DNA of 64,000 nucleotides. Source: Toxotes chatareus (taxonomy: Eukaryota; Chordata; Actinopteri; Toxotidae). The DNA lies in NCBI GenBank assembly GCA_016801885.1, contig CM028886.1:14880366-14944365 (forward strand). The letters are read 5' to 3'. The notes beneath the pieces are model-generated. The model had not been told where the DNA came from. It did no database searches and saw only the letters and a list, made by a program, of their open reading frames with translations. This document shows, in pieces, positions 26,718 to 39,440 of this stretch. How positions within the stretch are numbered: the first letter of the stretch is position 1; each line of letters starts with the position of its first letter. The translations under genes and the position numbers were made by a program.

Positions 26718-27336
26718 TTCAGCAGAAATGTTGCCTTTAGTAACACTGTAGGAGAAAATGAAAAAAGGAGATTAGTAACAAGCCATGTACATCTAGTACA
26801 GTGCAAAAGTGTTCATTTTACTTTGGTCAAATGAGAGGATGTAGTACCATGTCCATGTCCTCTCTGCAGGAGAAGCAGTGCACCAATGTAGCTGACAGTA
26901 ACAGGTCATGTTTTTACAGATCATCAGTCAAGCATGCAAACATGACTTAAAAATAAACTAACTGTCCCTCCTGCTTTGGCATTACAGAATCAAACCAAGC
27001 ATCTTTTGGGGCACAGAAAGACAAGTTGATAACATAATTTCTCCAACAATACAATAGTTAATCTTGCAGCATAAATAAGAATAACACCTCAGCAGGTGCT
27101 GCACACATTCACCAATTATAACATTACATAATCTGTTCAGTTGCCAGTCTAACATGATGTGACATGTCAGGAAAAACAAGTTGGAGCCTCATGTATTAAA
27201 GGGTGATGATTCTTGGGTGCCCACAGATGGAGAGTCCACGCACTTTTTTGTTTGTTTTGTTTTGTTTTGTTTGTTTGTTTTGCAAGATTGCAAAAAATGG
27301 CGGGACGGGCCAATAGAAATGCAGCAGAACACCGAT

Positions 27337-27338
<2 letters not shown>

Positions 27339-27372
<34 letters not shown>
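27339..27372. repeat. (CA)n microsatellite in stmn1 intron 1
   Basis: About 34 bp of AC repeat, preceded at 27247-27282 by a T/G-rich run of the form (TTTTG)n. Confidence 0.95.
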
Positions 27373-27860
27373 CTGAAAACTAAGGCATCATTTTGAAAAA
27401 CCAATGAGGAGGAAAATAAAAGATGAGATTCGAGCTCAAATTCCTAAGAGGGGCAGCAAAGATGAGGCACCTAAATAAACCATAAACGTTAGATGCTTAA
27501 TAAACACATAAACATCGTTACATAATACTAACACAAACACAAACACAACACGTCTGTCTGCCAAACTTAGTGTGAGCTGACTTATTGGCTGACTGTGTGT
27601 GGCAAGATGTTGGGAAAATGTATACCTGTGATACACTTTTTGAAGGTATTTTCCGAAGCAATTTTAATGCACAGCAAATAACGTCTGCTGAACAACGGCC
27701 ATAACAACAAAGTCCGTTAGCTACTACATTTGACTTCATTCATTAACGCCGAACAGAATTCAAAGCGCTGCAAAAACAAAAGTGTCCAGAGCGACCTTGA
27801 ACTCCATCAACAATGTCTCTGAATGGTCTCAAAGCATTTACATAAAAGCATTGTTCTCAC

Positions 27861-27960
27861 CGTCGAGCGTTTCAGTTTGAAGAGGCGCCCTCAGCCACTC
27901 AGCCAACGTCTTCTCGTCTTTACTCAGACCGCCAACATCTGCACCTTCGCGCAAAAACCC
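27861..27960 (-). other. stmn1: stmn1 non-coding exon 1 (right end approximate)
   Basis: A strong donor (GACG|GTGAGA on the minus strand) starts an intron at 27860. The sequence just upstream is CpG-containing and lacks an open frame. Position and strand fit the 5' UTR exon of stathmin, spliced to the acceptor near 26746. The transcription start is not determined. Confidence 0.55.
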
Positions 27961-28080
27961 ACTGACACCGAACGTCACCACAGATGTTTGCATTCATTGG
28001 TCCCAAACCAACCAATCACAGACAGCGCAGAAACTGTCAACGCGCCACGAGCAAGGAGGCCAAGTCAACAGACACAAAGC
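27961..28080 (-). promoter_or_regulatory. stmn1 promoter region
   Basis: A TATA-less stretch, relatively rich in CpG, with a CCAAT word at 28012-28016 and an ATTGG word at 27996-28000. The two are inverted and about 15 bp apart, a common NF-Y arrangement in vertebrate cell-cycle gene promoters. Confidence 0.45.
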
Positions 28081-28159
28081 ACAGGCTGGCGTGGCCTTAC
28101 CTACGGTTATGTAACTGACATTTCAATCGTATGTGATCATAAATACAACATGAAGTAAA

Positions 28160-31100
28160 TGCTACATTGAAAGAGGCATAAGCTGGTAGGTACTGTCTTA
28201 AATGGCAGGGCAAAGTGGGCTTACTGTAATATAATATTGTGGATGCATTAACTTAGATAAATTACATGAAGGTTGGTGACTTTGCCTTTACTTCCTCCTT
28301 GTGTGGGGTCCTTGCACAGATCATCATTACCCCAAATATGGAAATATATCACGAATTACATTATCTAAGATATGTTTGAACAAATACAGTGTGGTCCAAA
28401 AGTCTTAGAAAGTGGTCTTGGACTTTTGGACCCCACTCTCCATTGATCTTATTTGCCAAAAAGCCATTCACCAAACATCAATAATGTCAAGACCTTACTT
28501 ATGTTTGGTGTCAGTCACACTCCCTGTGCGTTATTAAATGTCAAGGTAATAAAACAATGTTGAGCGTGTTTGTTGAGCTGTTAAAAAACATCCAATGATG
28601 TATGCTGTTTCTGTATCACTGTATTGCAAAATCTCTTTTCTAGCTTTCGCATTACTCACACGCACAGCCAAAACCTGGCCAGCTGCTCTGTTTCAGGGAT
28701 GCAATACCATGAAATTCAATATTGTAGTTCATTACATAATGACTGTTATGGTCCATTTGAGTGTTTACCTCAACGGTGACACCTATTTTTCCAGTCTGAA
28801 AATAAATGAAGATAGCTGAAAATAAATGAAGATTTTCATCATGGCCCAAAAGTATGTAAAGGTTCACGGGTCATTAACCTGGAAATGGATTCCTTTATGA
28901 AATATAATTAGCTGGTTTCAGACAAGCGCTGAGCATGCTAAAGCACACTTTTCTCCTTTTCTGTCCTTAAAGAAATATGAGGTGAGTTTAAGGTACAGAT
29001 TCATCACTTTACTTGTCAGTTATTCCAGGCTAGGTGTAAAGTGTTCTCTGGATTTATTGTTACATGTATTTGCAGTTCGCTTTTCCATTATCCAGCAAAA
29101 CAAAAAACGAAGAAGTCCTCAAAAAAATCTTTTTTTCCTTCTAACATCTTTCCTTTATTGCAGCTCTTGCTTTAGGGGAAAACTACTAAAATGTCCTTGG
29201 GGTTAGTGAAGAAAGAGTGGTGATGGATGAGAGTGAAGTTTTAATCCTGGCAGCTGCGTCCTATGAGAAATAATATAGAGAGCTGCCAGCTGCTGCCAAC
29301 CAACTGAGCCTTCCTGTGCCAGAACAAAGAGGTGATTATACAGTTCGACACTTAAAAGGATGAGTAGTTAAAACAGCCAGTGGATAGCAGAGGTTGGTTG
29401 TACAGTCTTACTTTCAGGTGAAAAAAAAAACACTACAGCATCATGTGCATTTTCACAAACTGAAAAACAAGAAGAATTTCACTCCTGAGGAGAAACTAGG
29501 TCCCTGAAGGCAGAAAAGTTTTCCTTTTACCCAAGCATGTAGATTCATTAACAGGCTGCATGTTTGTGAAATAAGTTTTTGGTTGCTGTTTGGGACTAAT
29601 AGTCAATATATAATTAATTAGTCAATAAGAGGTGTTTTCAGTCATTGCACTGACTTTGAGGATGATTTTCCTCATAGCTGATCCCAAACCAGAATAATTT
29701 TGATAAAGCTGGTTACAGTCAGCCTTAAGCAACTTTGTTAATTACAGTAATCTTAAAACCCCATAAATTAGTGTCTCTACTACTGCTGAAATCTTAGTTT
29801 ATTTTTCCGGAAACCAATTTTCCCATTTTTCTCAGGGAATCTTGAGGTCCCTGAACTTCAATATACACAGAGTCTAATATTAAAACTTAATCCCAAAGTT
29901 CTACCAAATACCAGGCTAATTACAGTACATGGTATTTCCTCATTGCCAGAAGGCTCCTACACTTATTTGGAAATAAAATACATTCTACTTAGAGTTTGAA
30001 TGACTGTTCTGTAGATCAAATCAGTTCAGAAAATGTATCCAAAATCTTTGGATACATATGTTGTACAAAAGTGATGCATTCTCTAAAACTGCCTACAGTT
30101 TCAAAGGAAGCTACAGCGGTCATTGTCTGACGCTCATGTCTCTTTTCCTTCATGGTTTACTGGTCATCTCTGACTTTAGCTCAGGTACCATGTCAGCTGA
30201 ATGCAAGGACCTGAATACCCACACCTCTGCCAGTGCAGACATTAATCTTCATGTAGATTTTAGCAAAATGCATTGAATATATTAACTGACATTCTTCATA
30301 TTAATCTTTGTTCTGGAAGCAGACCCTTTCTTCATTCATCCTAAACTCATAGCTAGTTGAGAATGGTATATATGGGTTTGACATTTCAAAGCATGTTACT
30401 TTAACTTCCCTCCTGTATATCCAACCACCAGATGCCTCTGTTGAATCAACACACCCTCTAGTCATGAGAATAACTCATAAACAGCTCGCTTATGTTGTGA
30501 CAGATTTGATTTGACAGTTGCAGTTGCTGCAGTGGTACAAGGTGGCATGTCTGGACATGCAACATTAGAGAAACTGTGTCCCAAAATAATCCCTGTAACA
30601 TCAGTCCCTCCATTTCATGATGTGTGTTATTTCTTGAAGTTCAAAATAAGTTTATTGTTCAGATGTGTGTGCAGTATTTCTCTTGTGCAGGAACTTGTAG
30701 GGAATAGGTTTGTGTGGGGTATGTGTGTCAATCTAAGGACCGGACTAAGGACTATCTTCAGGTTTTACTGTGAAACTGTTACTGAGTGATTCATCTGTTC
30801 AAATGTGAAGTATAGTTAATTCTAATGTTGTTGTTAATGTGAACTGCTGGTTAAATGCTGCTACCTAGTGTTGGAAAGTGGATAATCAACCTGAGAAAAA
30901 CAAAAAATGCACATAAAAGTTTTTCATGGCTGTAATAACATATGTAGCAATTGAAAAGCACTTCAAAGTGAATGTTATTTTACAGTTTACTGACAATAAC
31001 ATGGAAATACTGTAGTATTAGAAAAGTGTTTCTAGCAACATTTTTTGTTTTAAATTCAATTCGGCAAAATTAATTCACAGGACAGTGGATGCACTTTTTT

Positions 31101-31240
31101 TGACAACCTTTTTACAAACATGCAAGTTCTCCGGTCCGATTACACAGGTCTCTTTACAATTTAAAAAAAATATATTACAAAAGCAGCTAAGGTTTGTCAG
31201 ATTTGTTCTATGTATTCAGTGGTTATCAGTTTTTAATCAT
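28160..31240. other. Intergenic DNA between stmn1 and the THAP gene
   Basis: No gene recognised. It contains the short palindromic element at 28389-28436. The rest is AT-rich DNA without exon-like frames. Confidence 0.55.
28385..28440. mobile_element. Short palindromic element, possible MITE remnant
   Basis: The arms GTGTGGTCCAAAAGTC (28389-28404) and GACTTTTGGACCCCAC (28421-28436) are reverse complements with one mismatch in 16, separated by 16 bp. The left arm begins within TACAGT, which recalls the ends of Tc1/mariner-type elements. Too short to encode anything. Confidence 0.45.
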
Positions 31241-31339
31241 ATTGCATTTGTGTATTTCAATGATTGTGGTTTATTGAAACAGGATCTGATACGCATACTC
31301 AACATTTGTAATATTTAATAATAATGCTGGTTACACATC

Positions 31340-32015
31340 TCAGTACAATAATTTACCTTGATCAATTAATGTCTCATTCCCACTGATGCCCTCTGATTGT
31401 GGGTTAGCTGGCCGCTTCGGTTCGCTCTCGGCTGTCTGCATCAGATACCGGCTCATACTCAGGCTCTCAGCTGTCCGTTGAAGATCCAACATAGCCTCTG
31501 CGCATTCCAACAGTCTTAGTTGGTCTTCCTTCAGCTTCATTCTCTGCTCTCGTTGAAGACATGCCTTTGATTTGGGATTAGTTTTCTGGTAACCGAGTTG
31601 ACCGTGACCGAGGTTGACCGTCGGTGCCCAGTCTACTGAGTCAACGTCTCCTAAAGCGCTAGGGCAGCCTAAAAAGTCCCAGTGAAGTCCATATTAGACT
31701 ACCGGCAACTTAATAATTATTACTATGTAAATGAGCATTAAGCGACAGCCTAATGATATAAACACAGCCACAAAAACCAAGTTAGCTAGCTAACATACCT
31801 TTGACGAAGTGGTCACTGCAGACACGGGCATTAGCAGACTCTGCTCCTCCCGGCCGCAGACGTAGGTTTAAGATCCACCTTTGACGGCGTTGTTCTGTAA
31901 GTTTTTTACATTTCTCACCTTTGTGGGTGACTACTTTTGGTACCCTATAATAGCTTTTGTCTTTTTCTCTATTAGAACGATTTGAGCACCGGTAAACTAC
32001 ACAAAACATAGGCAT
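31340..32015 (-). CDS. THAP-domain zinc-finger protein, two exons
   Basis: Exons on the minus strand are 31799-32015 and 31340-31668, joined by a GT-AG intron with consistent phase. They give 181 residues. Residues 1 to about 95 form a THAP domain, a C2CH zinc-dependent DNA-binding fold: C5, C10, the invariant P26 (YRVPK) and W47, then C66-S-D-H69-F70, and a final DWAP segment followed by VNLGH. The rest is a short polar region with a probable helix (about residues 114-150, rich in K, E, L and R). A minus-strand AATAAA at 31270-31275 lies 65 bp after the stop. Which THAP paralogue this is cannot be told. A donor-like GTAAAT at 31356 could lead to another exon I did not find. The start lies 7 bp from the left end of the serinc2 duplication. 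Confidence 0.85.
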
Positions 32016-32053
32016 TTTTCCACACGGTAGATTCTCAGTGCGTCAGTCAGCTG

Positions 32054-32110
32054 AAATACTTCCTGTTCCTGCCCTCCCCTCGCGTCGCTACGTCGTGACG
32101 TCACCTATTG
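32054..32110. promoter_or_regulatory. CpG promoter with CRE, probably bidirectional
   Basis: Contains a perfect cAMP-response palindrome TGACGTCA at 32096-32103, an ETS-like ACTTCCTG at 32058-32065 and several CpGs, just upstream of the THAP start codon (minus strand) and upstream of serinc2 (plus strand). The head-to-head layout suggests a shared promoter; this is inferred. Confidence 0.5.
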
Positions 32111-32976
32111 AGTTGAAAATTCAGTTGAGACGATAACAAACTTCTATTCGGCAATATCTATGAGTCTATATGTTGAACATATTCATGGTATGTTGCAATG
32201 GTCATTTTGTGTTTTATCGCTATAGACCTTGTGGATTTATTTATAAACTACAATTATTTATGAACTGCAGTCTCAGTAAAATACATGCGTTATGTCTCCT
32301 CTCAGTGCTTGGTGAACTGAGAAATGTCCAAGCTGATTAATTTTATTCAGCCAACTAGCAACACTCCAACTTGCTCTCAAGTATTTGGCACTGAAATATT
32401 AGTTGTTCCAGGTTAGGTATTAAAGGGACTATTAATAACCCAATCACTGTTGGCTTCCTGCTGTGCTGGTGCATTACCACCAGCAGGGGCTTTGAAGAGC
32501 TTCTGCCAGAACCTGACAGACTCTCTTTTGCTGTCTGTGCATCTGTTAAACAACAGTCACTCAGCTCTTGGGATGGTGAGAAGAGAACAGATGGTAGGTT
32601 TCGAAGTCATCACATTTAGTGTCATGTTATCCACCTAGTCGGACACCAGACCACTAATTTTTGGATTGGCGGAAATGAACAGCGCCACAAATGGCAAGAA
32701 CATAAGTTAAATCCATTAAGCACAGAAATATGTGTTATCATTGTCAAAATGCAGCATACTTTTATACGATGAAATTACTGTGGTTAAATCCTACTCACAT
32801 TAACATCTTTTGGTGTGCCCATCTTAGAACATTTTAGGTCTTCTTGAAAAGTTAGAGACCTTTATTTTGAAAAACCACAGAGCAGCTTCCGACTGCTTGT
32901 ATGTACTGGTAGAATTTTTTTACGGGAAAGCGAAGGCGTCAGTTCATTGCCATTACTTTCAACATTTAATGCCGAA

Positions 32977-35900
32977 ATGGGGCTTGCCTGGCTTTGTGCT
33001 CTATAGCCAGCTGTGTAAGTACCTAATCCCAATACGATTGTATCTTAGATATCAACGGAACGTTTTTGTTCCCTCTTGTCGTCCAGGCGTTAGCTGTTAG
33101 CTAGAAGAGGTGATCTAAGGTTAACGTAAGATAACTGAGGAATCAGGTTAAGAGCTAACTACGTGGTAGTTAATCTAAAATGCTGTTATCATAATTAGTC
33201 GCTAAATTAACCCCAGATACTTTCTGTTCTATGAACAGTTCTTACGCTAGGGATGTCTAAGACGGTAGCTTAGCAAGCTAGTGAAAAAATATAGAATGAG
33301 GAAGTGCCAGAACAGGACATTGGCACTAATGTAAACAAACTTAACCCAGATAGCAAGATTAGATAGTTACGCTAATGCTACCGAGTTATAGACACAAATT
33401 ATGGTTAGATTAGTGTAGAATTGGCTACTTAGATCACTGTCAATAACCTTAGATTAATAAAGGCGGAGTCTGTCTATCTCTTGGTGACAATCTAGTTAAC
33501 TGTGGCCAGTTAGTCAGGGGATAGTTATGCCCTACATTTACTGACTGGAAAGAGAGTAGGCCCGTGTAAGTAGATTGCGTTTTGTATTTGAGGTGTGGGT
33601 GATGCTTATCCACTTCAATCCAGTATTGAAATTCACTGTCACGGCTTATAATTTACCAGCCCAGTGTTTCTAATGGACCACAATCTATTTGCAATTGGCC
33701 TTCTGCCAGAACAGTTGTCTGCATCCATTTAGTCCTATACTGATTTTTTTAAAGCCTCTACTACTCAAAGCTTTAACTGTCTACTGTTTTTTTCCTCCCA
33801 TTCCTACAGGCCTCCTGTCTGTGTGGCTCAGCACCATGCCTTCTGTGTGGCTGCTGTCCCTCCTCCAATAACTCCACCGTCACACGGCTGGTTTTCTCCT
33901 TCTTTTTTTGCTGCTGGGGACCATGGTGTCTGTCATCATGATCCTACCTGGAATGGAAACGCAGCTCCGCAAAGTGAGATCGGAGTGCTAAATGCTGTTA
34001 CTGCGGTCATTTTACAATTTAACATTTGCACATAAAATTCTCAGTCATGTGCCCTGAAGTATTAAAGTACTTATAGTCTCTCTGGTACATATGCTCTAAA
34101 TAAGCTTGGTGACAGTTTTGTTCTATCTAACTTTCTTGTGTTCCATAGATCCCAGGTTTTTGCCAAGGAGGAACTGTTATTCCTGGTATTGAAAACAAGG
34201 CTAACTGTGATGCCCTTGTGGGCTACAAGTCTGTGTACCGTATGTGCTTTGCCATGTTCTGCTTCTTCTTTCTGTTCTCCGCCATCATGATTCGTGTCCG
34301 CAGCAGCAAAGACCCACGTGCAGCTATTCAAAATGGGTAAGGTCTTTATTGGGCTAATATTGGATGCATTGGTTTAGGGATAGAGGCATATTTGCATGTG
34401 CATCTTCCATCTATCTGCTGTACTGATGGTGGGTTTGTAACTATTTATTTTCCAGGTTCTGGTTCTTTAAATTTCTGATCCTGGTTGGCATAACAGTTGG
34501 AGCTTTTTTCATCCCTGACGGAACATTTCATACCGGTACTAACATGCTCTGTTGACTTACAATAAATAGCAATATACTCTATCTTTCTTTTTTTGAGCAG
34601 ACACAAAGTTGTGGTTTATCAGTGACTCAGGCAGAGTAGCGATGTCTGCTCCTGATCAACAGTGTTAGGAAGCTGTGTCAGTTTTCTCCATTTTCTTTTC
34701 ACTTTTCAGTATGGTTTTACTTTGGAGTGGTGGGATCCTTCATCTTCATTATCATCCAACTTATTCTCCTCATCGACTTTGCCCATTCCTGGAACAAGGT
34801 GTGGGTAGAACATGCTGAAAATAGTGACAACAAATGCTGGTTTGCAGGTACAGCACTCTCTTAAAAAGAGGCGTTTATTGCCATGTTTCATTTGACCTGC
34901 TGCCCAAGTCAGTAACTCATTTTTTAATATACTTGTGGTTTTAAGCCATTGATGTTAATATATGGTTATGTAAATTACAGGTCTACTGTCTTTCACCTTC
35001 CTCCACTACGCCCTGGCTATCACTGCTGTGGTGCTTTTCTACATTTACTACACACAACCTGATGACTGCACAGAGCACAAGGTCTTCATCAGCCTCAACC
35101 TCATCTTCTGCGTCATCATCTCCTTAGTCTCCATTCTACCCAAGATACAGGTACAGCACCAGTCTTAGGCCACAGCCACACTAATGCAGATATATTTGAA
35201 AACACATTTGTTTGTCTCAGTTTGGGACCTTCAGTTCATTCTTACCCTTGTTTTTCTGAGAGGCAAACGTCAAGAGGTCAACTTTTTGTCTTTATGATAT
35301 AAAGACTTTATATTTTATGCTGTCTTTGGTGCAGTTTTACAGCATCAAAGTCTTGTAATCCTGTGTGTTACAGGAAGCCCAGCCATACTCCGGTTTGCTC
35401 CAAGCTTCACTCATCTCCCTCTACACCATGTATGTCACTTGGTCTGCAATGACCAACAATCCAAGTGAGTCTCCTATGGTTTTTATTTGGCAGCTGCAGG
35501 TCTCCTCTGTAGCCTTTGGTTGCATGTTCAGTTGTGATTATTCTGTTTTCTTTAAATATATGTACTTGCTGTTTATCTGTTACAGCATTTTGATCGCACC
35601 GTGAGTTCTTCATGGCATGCTCTAGGGACAAAGCTACTAGTTAGCACACCTTCCTTGTCTCATGTTGTGTGATCTGCCTTTTCCAAGTGAATTGCAACAG
35701 TGGGGAAGCTTGTGGTGCCTGTAGGGTTAGTGTTCAGTTGCCTTTGTATAGACTGCACAATTGCTGTCATGTGTGAGATTTAGTTTTATCTACACATGTC
35801 GGCGTCTGAGATCTATTTACACATGACATTTAAAATAGATCTCAATTACCAACTTGGAGCTGGATTTCACTTTGCTTTGAAAAATGCAAATTGTCTTTGC

Positions 35901-37351
35901 CCTTTGGGAGAGCTGTCTCTCTCGTGTTTTACGGATGTTGTACCACTGCACACACGTTTTATTGTTGCTAGACGTCATAGCCAACATACCAGTTGAAAAC
36001 ATTACTTAGTATAGAAGGGTGAGCTGCTCAACATGGAAATTTATCTCAGTGTTACAAGGAGTAATGTCTTCATGAACTGGAAAACATTCACATTTTTTTT
36101 ATTAATATATTAATACTGCCAAATGCTTTACTACCTTCTAAAGTGTTTCTGGCGTCGTCACTGCCAAAAAAAAAAAATTGAGTTCATTTTCTTAAGAATT
36201 TGTAAAACACACATTGACATTACGGTCAAAATTGAATTCAGATGCTCAGAGAAACAAGTTTATGTGTATACAGACTCATTCTGTAGTAATGTTTTTTTTT
36301 AATAAGCCATTATAGTGTAAAAAGACGTCTAATGCTGTGTGTGTGTGTGTGTGTGTACTTTGTCTTAGATCGGAAGTGCAACCCCAGCCTGTTGAGTCTA
36401 GTGTCGAATGTCAGCACCACTGAACCATCTGGGGACAGCACTTCAGGACAGGTGCAGTGGTGGGATGCTCAGGGTATTGTCGGTTTGGTCATCTTCCTCT
36501 TTTGCACTCTCTATGCCAGGTAGGTCTAGCAGTGCCTTTCACAGATGGTATTTTCTGCTCTGTTTTGTATTGTTTTCATTTTTGTAAAACTGGCTCTCTC
36601 CGTCTCTCCCCTAGTATCCGTTCATCCAGTAACACCCAGGTGAACAAGCTCATGCAGACAGAGGAGGGCGGAGGGTCAGGGGGAGAGGCTGTGGTGGGGG
36701 AGGATGGCATACGCAGAGCCGTGGACAATGAGGAGGAGGAGTCACATACAGCTACTCCTTTTTCCACTTCCACCTTTGCCTGGCCTCTCTGTACATCATG
36801 ATGACTCTCACCAACTGGTACCAGTAAGTCTCTCTCTGCAACATATTGTTTGACATGCAACATAAGGGACACAGTTGGTCTCTTAACAGTTAGGCTTGTG
36901 ACTGGAAGAAAGAATCCTAATGGAGAAGTAAAAGTGCATAAAACACATGTTTTGAAATGAAATCAGGTAGGTTTCTAGCATTGCAGGCCTCCACTATGGC
37001 CACCAGAGGGCAAACTACTTCACCTGAAAGTTCTGTCATTCTTTGAGCACAGCAGGAATATTTCCCAAATCCCCACATTTTACAGAAAGAAAGAAAATGA
37101 ACCTCTTCCACCACCATGCCTTCATTATTAATTATATGCAGATACATTTCTGTATGTGTTATGTTGAGTTGGTTTCTCTAAATTGTACTTTTCCCTCTGC
37201 ATCCTCCCTCAGACCAGACACCACCACCCAAGCCATGCAGAGCAGTATGCCAGCTGTATGGGTGAAGATGAGCTCCAGCTGGCTGGGCCTTGGGCTGTAC
37301 CTCTGGACCCTCATCGCCCCTCTCATCTTCCCTGACAGGGATTTCAGCTGA
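32977..37351 (+). pseudogene. serinc2: serinc2 copy 1, serine incorporator 2, frameshifted
   Basis: Exons: 32977-33014, 33810-33973, 34149-34336, 34456-34535, 34710-34847, 34981-35150, 35374-35464, 36369-36519, 36615-36823 and 37213-37351. All splice sites are intact. Serincs are multipass membrane proteins linked to incorporation of serine into membrane lipids and to lipid scrambling. The encoded pieces follow human SERINC2 in order: MGAC start, CASCLCGSAPC, DPRAAIQNGFWFFKFLILVG, LLIDFAHSWN, SGLLQAS, VTYSYSFFHF and the RDFS end. Compared with copy 2, this copy lacks one G in the run after the start codon (GGGG at 32979-32982), has two extra T in exon 2 (33903-33909) and lacks one G in exon 9 (near 36740). 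As written it cannot make a full protein. The errors sit in homopolymers, so sequencing error is at least as likely as real decay. Confidence 0.85.
36997..37015 (+). promoter_or_regulatory. CTCF-like motif in serinc2 intron 9, copy 1
   Basis: TGGCCACCAGAGGGCAAAC agrees closely with the CTCF consensus (TGGCCACCAGNGGGC). It is repeated exactly in the second unit. Confidence 0.5.
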
Positions 37352-38514
37352 GCACACCTTGTCTTTTGGCTGTGTTTTTGTTTGTTTGGTTGGGTTTTTT
37401 TTTTTTTGTTTGCTTTCATGCCTAGCTTATCAGGCATTGTGAAGGATGCTACAAAGAAAATAGGAAGGATATTATAAAGGAAATACTTTTCTTTCTCTTA
37501 TCATGTTTCTATTGATTTTCTCCTCAGTGTGTTAATTGTGTGAAATAATCACTACAGATGTTTGATAATGGAAGTGGATTTTTTTTTTTAGTTAGCTTGT
37601 TTGATGATGGTTTTAGCCACAAGAAGTTGTTTTCTTTGCCTGTGACTCATCTTGATAGGCTGTTCCTACCGTCTGCCTGATGTGGTATGATTGTGATATG
37701 ATAAGCTCCGTTATATTTTTGCTGAATTTTAGTTACTGGACTATCACAAAGCAACAAGGCACTTTTTCAATACCTCAGACATTTCAGTTGCAGAGAACCT
37801 TTTGAAGGCCCGTGAGATCAGACGTCTCTGATTGGCCAGGTCTGGAGTCCCCCTGATTAGCTGGCCTCTTATACTGCTGGGGTAACCAGGGTAGCCCTCT
37901 TTAGGAGCCCCAAAGTGAGATGAGTGTGAGAGCTAGATAAGAGTAATATGACACGCCCACAGATCATAACAGGGCTTCCCCTTTGCTGCTAGGCTGTATG
38001 CAAATCTATGTCACTGCACCTTGCATCAGAGAGTCCTAATTGACAACCAGTCTAATCTCAGCTCTTCCACACCTTCTTTAGCCTAAGCTAATTTATCTCC
38101 GTGCTATGCCTTTCCATGTCTGACTGTGTTTGGCCTTGTACAGCCACGGGCAACAATCTGTACCTGTATAGTAGTCTGTTTGCTGCAGGGAGACATGTAT
38201 TGATCCATAGCAGTCAGCATCATGCAGCGTGCAGTGGTACGGTTCAGGAGGTGATAGCGTGAACTCCACACTACCTGTGCTCTCACACAAATGCCATCAT
38301 TTCCAGAAGGTTGCAGAGTGTGTTACTCCGTTGAGATAAAAGGGATTTTTAAATGTTGCAATGTATAAAACAATAACAAAGCATTTCAGAAGTGATAAAT
38401 TGCTGTTAAATGGTATTGACTTTCATAATATGTTGATGGTTGTCATGGTGGTACAGTACTTATATGCATTATATAGTAGTTAACACGGTAGATTCTCAGT
38501 GCGTCAGTCAGCTG

Positions 38515-38571
38515 AAATACTTCCTGTTCCTGCCCTCCCCTCGCGTCGCTACGTCGTGACGTCACCTATTG
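38515..38571. promoter_or_regulatory. Duplicated CpG/CRE promoter
   Basis: Same elements as at 32054-32110, including TGACGTCA at 38557-38564. Here the THAP gene is absent on the other side, so it can serve only the second serinc2 copy. Confidence 0.5.
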
Positions 38572-39440
38572 AGTTGAAAATTCAGTTGAGACGATAACAA
38601 ACTTCTATTCGGCAATATCTATGAGTCTATATGTTGAACATATTCATGGTATGTTGCAATGGTCATTTTGTGTTTTATCGCTATAGACCTTGTGGATTTA
38701 TTTATAAACTACAATTATTTATGAACTGCAGTCTCAGTAAAATACATGCGTTATGTCTCCTCTCAGTGCTTGGTGAACTGAGAAATGTCCAAGCTGATTA
38801 ATTTTATTCAGCCAACTAGCAACACTCCAACTTGCTCTCAAGTATTTGGCACTGAAATATTAGTTGTTCCAGGTTAGGTATTAAAGGGACTATTAATAAC
38901 CCAATCACTGTTGGCTCCCTGCTGTGCTGGTGCATTACCACCAGCAGGGGCTTTGAAGAGGCTTCTGCCAGAACCTGACAGACTCTCTTTTGCTGTCTGT
39001 GCATCTGTTAAACAACAGTCACTCAGCTCTTGGGATGGTGAGAAGAGAACAGATGGTAGGTTTCGAAGTCATCACATTTAGTGTCATGTTATCCACCTAG
39101 TCGGACACCAGACCACTAATTTTTGGATTGGCGGAAATGAACAGCGCCACAAATGGCAAGAACATAAGTTAAATCCATTAAGCACAGAAATATGTGTTAT
39201 CATTGTCAAAAATGCAGCATACTTTTATACGATGAAATTACTGTGGTTAAATCCTACTCACATTAACATCTTTTGGTGTGCCCATCTTAGAACATTTTAG
39301 GTCTTCTTGAAAAGTTAGAGACCTTTATTTTGAAAAACCACAGAGCAGCTTCCGACTGCTTGTATGTACTGGTAGAATTTTTTTTACGGGAAAGCGAAGG
39401 CGTCAGTTCATTGCCATTACTTTCAACATTTAATGCCGAA

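Larger units (their letters stand above)
32022..38482. repeat. Tandem duplication, unit 1 (6,461 bp)
   Basis: A direct repeat of the segment at 38483-44939. Both units begin with 'acacggtagattctcagtg' and end with 'gcattatatagtagtta'. Comparing them by eye, I saw about two substitutions, and nearly all other differences were one- or two-base changes in homopolymers or in the (TG)n run. The unit contains the CpG/CRE promoter, all ten serinc2 coding exons and about 1.1 kb of 3' flank. Confidence 0.97.
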
